From positions 1 to 42,148 of the forward strand of contig JAQGDQ010001410.1 of assembly GCA_030141605.1 (NCBI GenBank): a stretch of 42,148 bases of DNA, read 5' to 3'. The position numbers and the translations under genes were made by a program. Below, piece after piece: positions 31,545 through 40,667 of this stretch (within the stretch, counting starts at the first letter, position 1; each line of letters begins with the position of its first letter). A model generated the notes under the pieces. That model saw only the letters and a list, made by a program, of their open reading frames with translations, searched no databases and was not told where the DNA came from. The stretch comes from Tubiluchus corallicola (lineage: Eukaryota > Priapulida > Priapulimorpha > Priapulimorphida > Tubiluchidae).

Positions 31545-31670
31545 ATCAGAAACAAGAGAGTAAATCCGTTAAACTAGAACCGGTTTGGGTAACTTCAGAT
31601 AAGAAATACACATAGCGACCAAACATCTTCCTTATAAAAGTCAATAATTCGACAGTCGAAGTAAGTGAAT

Positions 31671-31898
31671 GTATCTTTGTTGTTGTTGGCATGCTTCTGT
31701 CTCGAAAGACAATGGATTGTGCGCCAAGAGAGTCAGTTATTGATCACATTGATGGAGCTGCAGCGTCGGCTGTGGCTGAGCAATCTGATCCTCGAACCAC
31801 TGGAGTGGCCTCTCCAGGGTGCACGCCTGGGCAAGGTGTATTGGAGATCCTGAGTTGCCCAGACAACAGGAACCCCCTCTCTTCCTCCCTAGTGAATG
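31671..31898 (-). mobile_element. Repeat-family insertion A in the degenerate flank
   Basis: A segment absent from the corresponding place in the IR-8 flank. About 31688-31896 is the reverse complement of about 32440-32638 in insertion B (shared ATTGATCACATTGATGGAGC). It is more GC-rich than its surroundings. Origin unknown; probably the 3' part of a retroelement that also makes up the body of insertion B. Confidence 0.6.
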
Positions 31899-32085
31899 AG
31901 TTAGAATCCAATGGACAGCCATCAACAGTCACGGATATGGTGAGAGAATGCCTTGGCTGCACAGAGAACATTAAAGGTTAAAAACGGCCTACTTTATCAA
32001 GTTTGCATTTAATCTAAAAACAGGAGGAAAACGCTCCATGATTTTCTTATACTTGTAATTCTACCTTGGTGATTTATAAAAGAGG

Positions 32086-32650
32086 TAATAAGAGGTAACT
32101 ACGGCCAAATCACAGTTGAAAACACCGGTTCTCGTCTGATCACCGAAGTTAAGCAACGTAGAGCCTGATTAGTACTTGGATGGGTGACCGCCTAGGAATA
32201 CCAGGTGCTGTAGGCTTGCGGGATGCTCACACTGTATCTCGACACTAGGCGGAGGAGCTGCACAAGGCAGCCAACGGCTAGAGGGCGGAGGAGGTCAAGT
32301 GATCCAACGGCCATGTGTAGAGGAGTAAACCTTCCAAATCAGGAGTGGAGGACCGAAGGCGGACCAGTGCAACATGCTCACTGACTCCGGCAGCTCCTGC
32401 AGTGAACCTGGTGCCAAACGTATCGCTCCGCTTTCCTTTGGACTACATCAGCGAGGAAGAGGGGGGTTCCTGTTGTCTGAGCAACTCAGTATCTCCAAAC
32501 ACCTTGCCCAGGCGTGCGCCCTGGAGACGTTCAAACATCGGACTGCTCAGCCACAGTCGACGCTGCAGCTCCATCAATGTGATCAATAACTGACTCTCTT
32601 GGCGCTCACTCCATCGCCTTCCGAGACAGAAGGATGCCAACTAACCAATA
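32086..32650 (+). mobile_element. Insertion B: 5S-headed SINE-like element
   Basis: About 560 bp not present in sister flanks. It begins with a 5S rRNA-like head (32097-32217) and continues into a GC-rich body whose last 200 bp match insertion A in opposite orientation. A 5S-derived head fused to a retroelement-like tail is the layout of SINE3-class elements. I could not identify a clear target-site duplication, so a simple 5S pseudogene next to another repeat is the alternative. Confidence 0.55.
32097..32217 (+). rRNA. 5S rRNA-like sequence (SINE head or pseudogene)
   Basis: About 121 bp that follow 5S rRNA along the full length: AACACCGGTTCTCGTCTGAT, CACCGAAGTTAAGCAACGTA, TTAGTACTTGGATGGGTGAC and CGCCTAGGAATACCAGGTGC, ending TGTAGGCTT. 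The internal pol III control region (AAGTTAAGCAACGT; GTACTTGGATGGGTGACCGC) is well kept. No T run follows, so a normal 5S terminator is absent, and the 5' end (AACTACGGCC) departs from GCC. It is therefore unlikely to be a functional 5S gene. Confidence 0.85.
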
Positions 32651-32774
32651 TGGTACAAATGAGTTATTTGCAAACAAATTACGAAGTTCAATTTTGCACT
32701 TTTTACTTGGTAGATGATGTTGAAAGATGAAAAAGCCCCTAACTACAACATAGCTGATTGCAGCTTTTTATGTA

Positions 32775-33256
32775 CCGTATTTTCCCATGTATAAGAGACC
32801 TTGTGTATAAGAGACCCCTTCAATTTTTAGGCAAAAATTCTGGAAAAAAGTTTTTTGGTAATGAATAACTTTATTCATCATAGAAATCATTAAATTCCTC
32901 ATCACTCTCATCAAAAATATCAACTGCAGTCAGACCTTCAGCAATTCCAGCCAGTTCATCATCAGAGGAGTTACTCTGCTCAAAAATGGCATTGTCCTCT
33001 GTGCCGTCCATGGCATTGGAGATGCCACACTTCTTGAAAGATTTAATAATGACCTCTAGCCATGGAGAAGATTTATTGAAAGGAAACTATAATTATTCGA
33101 AATAAAACAGTTGTAGAGCACTTATTTCTTTAAAATCATTAGTGTCACAATTTATGCATCTTATTGAAAAGACTTACTCCCATGTATAAGAGACCCCCTA
33201 TTTTTAAAGTGAAAATTCTGGGCAAAAAAAGGTCTCTTATACACGGGAAAATACGG
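32775..33256 (-). mobile_element. Pogo/Tigger-like DNA transposon remnant (inner right arm)
   Basis: Mirror copy of 24422-24904, 482 bp, flanked by TA, with the same CCGTATTTTCCC ends and the same residual transposase C-terminus now on the minus strand (KKCGISNAMDGTEDNA and the acidic tail, no stops gained). Duplicated with the arm, not independently inserted. Confidence 0.85.
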
Positions 33257-33525
33257 TACTTTACATGGCCATTTCTGTCTAGTCCACTGCTGCATAATGT
33301 AAGCTAGGTAGATAAACATGCGGTGCTTGCAAAAATAGGTAACGCAAAGCAGGCAAACACTATCATTATCGCTGAAGTCACTCAATCATAAGTGTCTTTA
33401 TATTCGGCTGTTTAATTGACGCAGCCAAGCAAATAACTAAAGTGCTCCATTAGATACAAACAATTGTCACCTAATAGTAAACGTGACACAGTTTGGCATC
33501 AGAGGTCTGGCAAGGCACTTTCAGA

Positions 33526-34899
33526 ATGTTTTTCGTGCATCTCAAGCTTTGCGTTTTCATGGCTTTGACTTTAGTAGCTCTGTGTGCAACAAAAGACATG
33601 TGTGCAAAGATCAGAACTGTCAATGGAAATTACTCCTGGCAAGGAAGCATCACAAAGAATGAAATAATAAGCTACCACAATATTTTCCAACCAAATTGCT
33701 GTTCGTTAGAAGGAAAACAGCTTCAAATAGGCATGGCAATGGACAAATCACGCCCGTTTCTAGAGAAATTGCTTCTGCTGCTCAGTGAAACTTTAAATTT
33801 CACATATTCCATCAAAGAAGTTGGATATTTACGTGATCCTAATATGGTACTCAGCAATGAAAACATTGACGTGCTTTTCGGCTTGTTCACCATGCTTCCA
33901 GAAAGAGCAAAATACATGACATTTCTTCACCCACTTGTCTATTTACGCCGTATCTTTTTAATAAAGACACCCGACTTTCAGGGATTTAGCTTGTTGGACC
34001 CTTTTCCCAGAAATGTATGGCTGCTTGTGCTAACATATGTCATATTGAGTGGGATATTTTTAACTTGTGTCTGTTGGCAGAAAAGAGAAACACGAAGAGA
34101 GAATGATGGCATCAAGACAGGTAATGAGAAAAGAGCTGATTATTTCATTTTGTATACATTGTCCTCACTTCTCCAACAAGGTGGAAACTATGTACCCTGC
34201 CGTTTATCTGCAAGGGTGTTCATCGGATGGTGGTGGATTTTTGCTCTTATAATGACGGCATTGTACACTGGCAGCTTAGTTAGCAAATTGTTTGTAAGCA
34301 AACGACAATATCCGTTCACGTCGCTGCAAGAGCTAATTGATGGAGACGTAACACCTGTAACCCTCAAAAACTTATCCTCAACAATAATGTTAAGGAATAG
34401 TCCGCATGATTCAGATTATGGAAAACTGTGGAACAAAATGGAAGCTGATGGAACAGGACCTGTCAGTACAAATGTCGAAGTACTAGAAAAAACTTTATCT
34501 GGGAAATACACTTTGTTCATTGCTGATTTTTGGGCAAAATTTCAAATCACTGAAGATTACCAGTTACACGGGACATGCAGGTTTTCATTTGCTCCGATTT
34601 ATTCTACGCCTCTACCCACCGCATTTGTCATTCCGAAAAAGGGCAAATATGCAGAACAGTTAAATTACGGATTGGCCGCTTTATTACAGGCTGGCATAGT
34701 TGAGCGGTTCTTACAGAAGCTTTCAGAACCAGCAAATGACTGCCTTGATCCGGTTACTCAAACTGCGAATGCACGGCCAGTCAACATAGAGCACCTTGAC
34801 GTTGTTTTCTGGGTTCTGCTGCTTGGACTAAGCATTGGTTTAGTTGTATTTGTATGTGAATGTCACTACATAAAAGTAATGCGATTAATGAGTAGCTAA
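33526..34899 (+). CDS. Ionotropic receptor IR-7, intact (mate of IR-5)
   Basis: 457 residues. Same domains and motifs as IR-5, differing at four residues: IKTGNEK for IETSNEK after TM1 (two changes), YVPC for YIPC in the pore loop, and YTGS for YTGT at the M2 gate region. The first three agree with IR-3, which suggests a short conversion tract rather than independent changes. The Thr-to-Ser change lies in the segment equivalent to the SYTANLAAF gate motif of glutamate receptors. Intact frame; ligand unknown. Confidence 0.95.
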   Translation: MFFVHLKLCVFMALTLVALCATKDMCAKIRTVNGNYSWQGSITKNEIISYHNIFQPNCCSLEGKQLQIGMAMDKSRPFLEKLLLLLSETLNFTYSIKEVGYLRDPNMVLSNENIDVLFGLFTMLPERAKYMTFLHPLVYLRRIFLIKTPDFQGFSLLDPFPRNVWLLVLTYVILSGIFLTCVCWQKRETRRENDGIKTGNEKRADYFILYTLSSLLQQGGNYVPCRLSARVFIGWWWIFALIMTALYTGSLVSKLFVSKRQYPFTSLQELIDGDVTPVTLKNLSSTIMLRNSPHDSDYGKLWNKMEADGTGPVSTNVEVLEKTLSGKYTLFIADFWAKFQITEDYQLHGTCRFSFAPIYSTPLPTAFVIPKKGKYAEQLNYGLAALLQAGIVERFLQKLSEPANDCLDPVTQTANARPVNIEHLDVVFWVLLLGLSIGLVVFVCECHYIKVMRLMSS

Positions 34900-35522
34900 G
34901 AAAAAATTCGAAAAACACTGTGCATGTTAAAACTCTTGGTGCTTTAAAGGAAAACCGGACGATTGTTTAGACTCAATCTCATTTTAATTTACTGTCCAAA
35001 GAATACATTTTCCTGCCTATAAAAGTTAGCAATTGTTCCTTATATTTGAATAACTAGCTTATAAAGTTAATTAACGGTAACCAAACACAGCTATTGCTTA
35101 CATCAGAAACTAACCACAGTTTGTGCAATGGTAGGCATCTTCCCTTGTGCGTCAAGCATGTTTACGTGTTACTGCTTAAACGCATGATTTTACGAAAATG
35201 GGCTCTACATCATACGACGCCAGAAGCTAACACTGCAGTTCATGATCATGGTTATCACGGTACCACCTTCTATTTGTCGGCCACGCTCACATGACAAAAA
35301 CGTTGCCAATCTTAGTGGACACACTGTACCCCACGTAGCTTTGAAAGTTCAACAAAGTTTGAGTATCTAAGTTAATTATTATTTAATCTAAGCTTTGATT
35401 TAAAAAAAGGTATTGTAAGTATTTCTATATTTTAGACAATACTTTATTCTGTGAATGTTTATACAATCGTCCTGCTTTCCTTTAAGAAAAAAAATGTAAA
35501 TTAGATCTTTCACATTGTTAAT
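34900..35522. other. 3' flank of IR-7
   Basis: Mirror of the IR-5 3' flank. The 66-codon open frame here and on the other arm is conserved only as part of the duplicated flank and has no recognised family. Confidence 0.6.
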
Positions 35523-35872
35523 TATTATGATTAGATTAGATTGGATTAGATTAAATTTTATTCATCTCATTTAAATTTACACATATAATAACATACGATG
35601 TTTCTTTAATATGATAAACACTAAATTGAGACGGAGTGGCGAAAGAACAAGGGTCACCTAGCCACCATCCCTATTTTTACGACATTAATATTTATTTAGT
35701 TAATCGAGTGACATTGTTAGCAGCTTGTTGCGAGACATGTTTAATAATTATATATACGATAAATTTACAATAAAAATTGCGTTAGTACCTAAAGAAATAT
35801 ATGTATTTGTTGTCAATATCTAATTTAGTTAAAGCCTTTTGCTAGTGAATGCAAAATAAGAGCTAAACTAAA
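35523..35872 (-). mobile_element. Short retroelement insertion with TAATC-repeat tail, copy 3
   Basis: Mirror of the copy at 21807-22156. The AATAAA signal and TAATC tail read on the minus strand. Confidence 0.65.
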
Positions 35873-36661
35873 CATTGTAAAATAATTATAAGTTTTTAAT
35901 TTTTGACTAGTTCAGAGTTCAAGTATAAAAAACTTTTATAGAAGAGTAAGAGAAACAAGAGAGTAATGCAACAGAGAGTTTAGCTTGGGTAACTTCAAAT
36001 AAGAAATATGGTTCTCGATTAGACCTCCTCCTTATAAAAATGTTAATAATTCAACAACTGAAGTACGTGCACGTATCGTAATGCTAGAATAAGCAGAAGT
36101 TTTAAAAATACTAGTGAACTACTGCAAACCTGTTAGGATCTAACCGACAGCCATTAACCTGCACAGATATGACGAGGGATTGTCTTAACAGATGAAAGAA
36201 CACAAAGGGTCAAAAGAAGCCTACTTTTCCAAGTTTGCAGTTAATCTAAAAACAGGAGGAAACAGTTCTACGATTCTCTTATACTTGTAATTCTACCTTG
36301 GCCATTTATAAAAGTGGAAATTTTGTGCAAGTGAGTTATTTGCAAAGAAAGTATGAAAGTTTGTTGTTCACATTTCACATTTTACTTGTTAGATGATGCC
36401 TGAAAGAGTAAACTCTCGTAATTACCACAAAACCTGGATGCTGATTGTATTGTTCATAGTCTTTTGCGTTCTTGTGTTTAGACAATTTCGGGCCATTTCA
36501 ACCTAGGCAACAGCTGCAGAAACATAAGCCAAGGTGGATAAATATAGAATGTTTGATAATGATAAGCAAATAGGTAGGTGATTCACTAGATGTAAACAGT
36601 TGTCGCTTATCAGTAAACGTGATACAGTTTTGCATCAGAGGTCTGGCAAGGCACTTTCAGA
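35873..36661. other. 5' flank of IR-8
   Basis: An intact example of the shared IR flank: an empty Helitron target (CTCCTTA ending 36034, then TAAAAATG), the TATA-like block at about 36304, the CAATTTCGGGCCATTTC motif at about 36482-36500, and the proximal block about 70 bp before the ATG. Confidence 0.65.
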
Positions 36662-38035
36662 ATGTTTTTCGTGCATCTCAAGCTTTGCGTTTTCATGGCT
36701 TTGACTTTAGTAGCTCTGTGTGTAACAAATGACATGTGTGCAAAGATCAGAACTGTCAATGGAAATTACTCCTGGCAAGGAAGTGTTACGAAGAGTGAAA
36801 TAATAAGCTACCACAATATTTTCAAACCAAATTGCTGTTCGTTAGAAGGAAAACAGCTTCAAATAGGCATGGCAATGGACAAATCACGTCCGTTTCTAGA
36901 GAAATTGCTTCTGATGCTCAGTAAAAGTCTAAATTTCACATATTCTATCAAAGAAGTTACAGATTTACAGGGCTGGGATGAAGTACTCAATGGTAGAGAA
37001 GTTGATGTGTGTTTAGGCTTGTTCACCATGCTTCCAGAAAGAGCAAAATACATGACATTTCTTCACCCAATTATCTATTTACGCCGTATCTTTATAATAA
37101 AGAGTCCCGACTTTCAAGGATTTAGTTTGTTGGACCCTTTTCCCAGAAATGTATGGTTGCTTGTGCTAACATATGTCATATTGAGTGGGATATTTTTAAC
37201 TTGTGTCTGTTGGCAGAAAACAGAAACACGAAGAGAGAATGATGGCATCGAGACAAGTAATGAGAAAAGAGCTGATTATTTCATTTTGTACACATTGTCC
37301 TCACTTCTTCAACAAGGTGGAAACTACATACCCTGCCGTTTATCTGCAAGAGTGTTCATCGGATGGTGGTGGATTTTTGCGCTTGTAATGACGGCACTGT
37401 ACACTGGCACTTTAGTTAGCAATTTGTTTGTAAGCAAATGGCAGCATCCGTTTACTTCATTGCAAGAGCTAATTGATGGAGACATAACGCCTGTAACAAT
37501 AGGCAACTTCTCCACGACAATATTACTAAAGAATAGCCCTGCTGATACAGAGTACGGGAAACTGTGGAAGAAAATGGAAGCTGATGGAACAGTACCTGTC
37601 AGTACAAATGTCGAAGGACTAGAAAAAACTGTTTCGGGCAAATATACTATGCTGGAAACAGATTTTTGGGCAAAATTTCCAATCATTGAAGATTACAAGT
37701 TACACGGGACTTGCAGGTTTTCCCTTGCTCCAGTTTCTTCTATGCCCGTACCTGCATCAGCAGTCATTCCGAAAGGGGGCAAATATGCAGAACAGTTAAA
37801 CTACGGACTGGCCACTTTATTGGAGACTGGGATAGCAGAGCAGCTCTTACAGAAGCATTCAGAACAAACCCATGATTGTCTTGATCCAGTTGGTCAAATT
37901 GTGAATGCTCAACCAGTCAACATAGACCACATTAATGTAGTATTCTGGGTTTTGCTGCTTGGACTAAGCATTGGTTTAGTTGTATTTGTAGGTGAATGTC
38001 TCTACATAAAAGTAATGCGATTAATGAGTAGCTAA
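36662..38035 (+). CDS. Ionotropic receptor IR-8, intact (identical protein to IR-4)
   Basis: 457 residues, identical throughout to IR-4 on the opposite arm, so the domain description given there applies: signal peptide, S1 with Arg127, TM1, SLLQQGGN pore loop, M2, S2, TM3 and the MRLMSS tail. Its flanks, by contrast, carry visible differences from the left arm (for example around 36500-36550 and 38330-38480). The two genes could be expressed as one dose-doubled receptor. Confidence 0.95.
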   Translation: MFFVHLKLCVFMALTLVALCVTNDMCAKIRTVNGNYSWQGSVTKSEIISYHNIFKPNCCSLEGKQLQIGMAMDKSRPFLEKLLLMLSKSLNFTYSIKEVTDLQGWDEVLNGREVDVCLGLFTMLPERAKYMTFLHPIIYLRRIFIIKSPDFQGFSLLDPFPRNVWLLVLTYVILSGIFLTCVCWQKTETRRENDGIETSNEKRADYFILYTLSSLLQQGGNYIPCRLSARVFIGWWWIFALVMTALYTGTLVSNLFVSKWQHPFTSLQELIDGDITPVTIGNFSTTILLKNSPADTEYGKLWKKMEADGTVPVSTNVEGLEKTVSGKYTMLETDFWAKFPIIEDYKLHGTCRFSLAPVSSMPVPASAVIPKGGKYAEQLNYGLATLLETGIAEQLLQKHSEQTHDCLDPVGQIVNAQPVNIDHINVVFWVLLLGLSIGLVVFVGECLYIKVMRLMSS

Positions 38036-38662
38036 GAAAAAATTCAAAAAACACTGTGCATGTTAAAAACTCTTGGTGCTTTAAAGGAAAACCGGTTGAT
38101 TGTTTAGATTCAATCTCATTTTAATTTACTGTCCAAAGAATACATTTTCTTGCCTATAAAAGTTAGCAATTGTTTCTTATATTTGAATAATTAGCTTACA
38201 AAGGTAATTAACGGCAACCAAACACAGCTATTGCTTATGTTAGAATCTAACCACAGTTTGTGCAATGGTAGGCATCTTTCCTTGTGCGTCAAGCATGTTT
38301 GCGTAAGTGTTACCGCTTAAACGCATGATGTCACGAAAGATGAGCTCTACATCATACGACGTCAGAAGCTAACACTGCAGTTCATGATCATGGTTATCAC
38401 GGTACCACCTTCTACTTTTCGGCCACTCTCACATGACAAAAAGGTGCTGTTGCCAATCTTAGTGGACACACTGAACCGCGCATAGCTTTGAAAGTTCAAC
38501 AAAATTTGAGTATCTGAGTTAATTATTATTTAATCTAAGTTTTGATTTAAAAAAAGGTATTGTAAGTTTTCAATATTTTAGACAATACTTTATTCTGTGA
38601 ATGTTTATACAATCGTCCTGCTTTCCTTTAAGAAACAAATGTAAATTAGATCTTTTACATTG
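38036..38662. other. 3' flank of IR-8
   Basis: Mirror of the IR-4 3' flank with more substitutions than in the inner part of the arm. No gene seen. Confidence 0.6.
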
Positions 38663-39014
38663 TTAATTATTATGATTAGATATGATTGGATTAGATTAAA
38701 TTTTATTCATCTCATTTAAATTTACACATATAATAACATACGATGTTTCTTTAATATGATAAACACTAAATTGAGACGGGGTGGTGAAAGAACAAGGTCA
38801 CCTAGCCACGACCCCTATTTTTACGAGATTAATATTTATTTAGTTAATCGAGTGACATTGTTAGCAGCTTGTTGCAAGACATGTTTAATAATTATATATA
38901 TGATAAATTTACAATAAAAATTGCGCTAGTAACTAAAGAAATATATGTATTTGTTGTCAATATCTAATTTAGTTAAAGCCTTTTACTAGTGTATGCAAAA
39001 TAAGAGCTAAACTA
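38663..39014 (-). mobile_element. Short retroelement insertion with TAATC-repeat tail, copy 4
   Basis: Mirror of the copy at 18666-19013, with a few more differences (for example a shortened tail near 38680). Confidence 0.65.
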
Positions 39015-39193
39015 AACATTGTGCTATTATAACATTGTAAAATAACTATAAGTTTTAATTTTTGACTAGTTCACAGTTCAAGGATAAAGTACTTTTATAG
39101 AAGAGTAAGAGAAACAAGAGAGTAATGCCACAGAGAGAATAGCTTAGGCAACTTCAAATAAGAAATATGGTTCTCTATTAGACCTCCTCCTTA

Positions 39194-39944
39194 TCTTCCA
39201 TTATATTAATATTCTTGGTATCTTAATATATATATAAGATTCGAGGCTACAGCTTCGACGACGGCACCGTTTGCGGCGATCTACACAACAAACGAAAGGT
39301 CTCGATCTAGTGTTGTCTCATTGGGGGTTTATATTTCGAATCGGGCCCACCGGGAAGAAGGGGGGATGAAAAACCTCCAAAAATGGCCATTTTTCGGCAA
39401 TTTTTTGCAAAAGTTATATGGCTGAGATGTAGAGAACGGGAATGGGCCGAGGGTGGTGCTGGGTATGGATAGATAGCCCATTCAGCGGTGGGTGTAGTAG
39501 GCATATTTAGAATTCGCAAGAGGCCCACAGCGTCCCGTAACAGGCGTTTTCCCGGACCCAACTCGCGATTTTTTCGAAATTTTGACCAAACAGCCTGTAG
39601 AAAAAATTTTCTAGCGGTGCCTGGTGGGACTCTCGGAAGGAGATATATAGCTCTTTAGAAAGAGGAAGAACAGGGCTACACGATGATGTGGGCTATATTT
39701 TAGGACACGTCCACTGAGAGGAGTAGCGAGGAGTTAATTACGTGTACTATTTTCGGCAATTTTCGCTTAGAAAACTGCTGACGCAAAGCCATTGTTGTGA
39801 CGTCATCCATTGTAGTCTGTCTATAATCTTATAACTTTAATTCTGTAAAGGCTTTGCGTTATAAATGAAGACTACATAGGATGTTCGCGTATTTTTGATT
39901 ATACGTGTACTTATGCGCAAAATTTTTTGCGAGGCTTTTGCTAG
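39194..39944 (+). mobile_element. Helitron, single copy in the right arm
   Basis: 751 bp. Starts TCTTCCATTATATTAATATT after host A (39193) and ends CTAG before host T (39945). The hairpin GCAAAATTTTTTGC lies 9-10 bp before the CTAG. It sits at the mirror position of the four-copy array, in the same target (CTCCTTA / TAAAAA), so the original insertion predates the inverted duplication. No coding capacity recognised. Confidence 0.92.
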
Positions 39945-40667
39945 TAAAAAAGTTAATAATTCAACAACTGAAGTACATGCACGTATCGTAATGCTAGAAT
40001 AAGCAGAAGTTTTAAAAATACTAGAGAACAACTGCAAACCTGTTAGGATCTAACCGACAGCCATTAACCTGCACAGATATGACGAGGGATTGTCTTGGCA
40101 GATGAAAGAACACAAAGAGTCAAAAGCAGCCTACTTTTCCAAGTTTGCATTTAATTTAAAAACAGGAGGAAACAGTGCTACGATTTTCTTATACTTGAAA
40201 TTCTACTTGGCCATTTATAAAAGTGGAAATTTTGCGCAAGTGAGTTATTTGCAAAGAAAGTATGAAAGTTTGTTGTTCACATTTTACATTTTACTTGTTA
40301 GATGATGCCTGATAGAGTAAACTCTCGTAATTACCACAAAACCGAGTAAACTCTCGCAATTACCACAAAACCTGGATGCTGATTGTATTGTTCATAGTCT
40401 TTGTGCGCTGTCGTGCTTACACAATTTCGGGCCATTTCAATCTAGTCAACGGCTGCATAACATAAACAAGGTGGATAAATAAAGAATGTTTGCAAAAATA
40501 AGTAAAGCAGAAAAGCACTACTATTATCGCCGAAGTCACTCAACCATTACTTGTATAGTTGATATTGATCAGTAAATAGCTAAGGGATCCACTAGATGTA
40601 AACAGTTGTCACTTATCAGTAAATGTGACACAGTTTTTCATCAGAGGTCTGGCAAGGCACTTTCAAA
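39945..40667. other. 5' flank of IR-9
   Basis: Shared IR flank with the TATA-like block (about 40212), the direct duplication shared only with IR-3 (40311-40372), the CAATTTCGGGCCATTTC motif (about 40425) and the proximal block (about 40595). A 71-codon open frame beginning near 40090 also occurs near 12641-12844 but is cut by stops in other flank copies, so it is not taken as a gene. Confidence 0.6.

Larger units (their letters stand above)
31545..32728. repeat. Degenerate copy of the IR 5' flank, split by two insertions
   Basis: Three pieces (about 31545-31670, 31899-32085, 32650-32728) are collinear with the intact flank upstream of IR-8 (about 35950-36400). Shared pieces include GGGTAACTTCA.ATAAGAAATA, AATCTAAAAACAGGAGGAAA, CTTATACTTGTAATTCTACC and GAGTTATTTGCAAA. 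The identity is clearly lower than among the other flanks. It lies directly outside the inner border of the right arm, upstream of IR-7. Confidence 0.75.
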
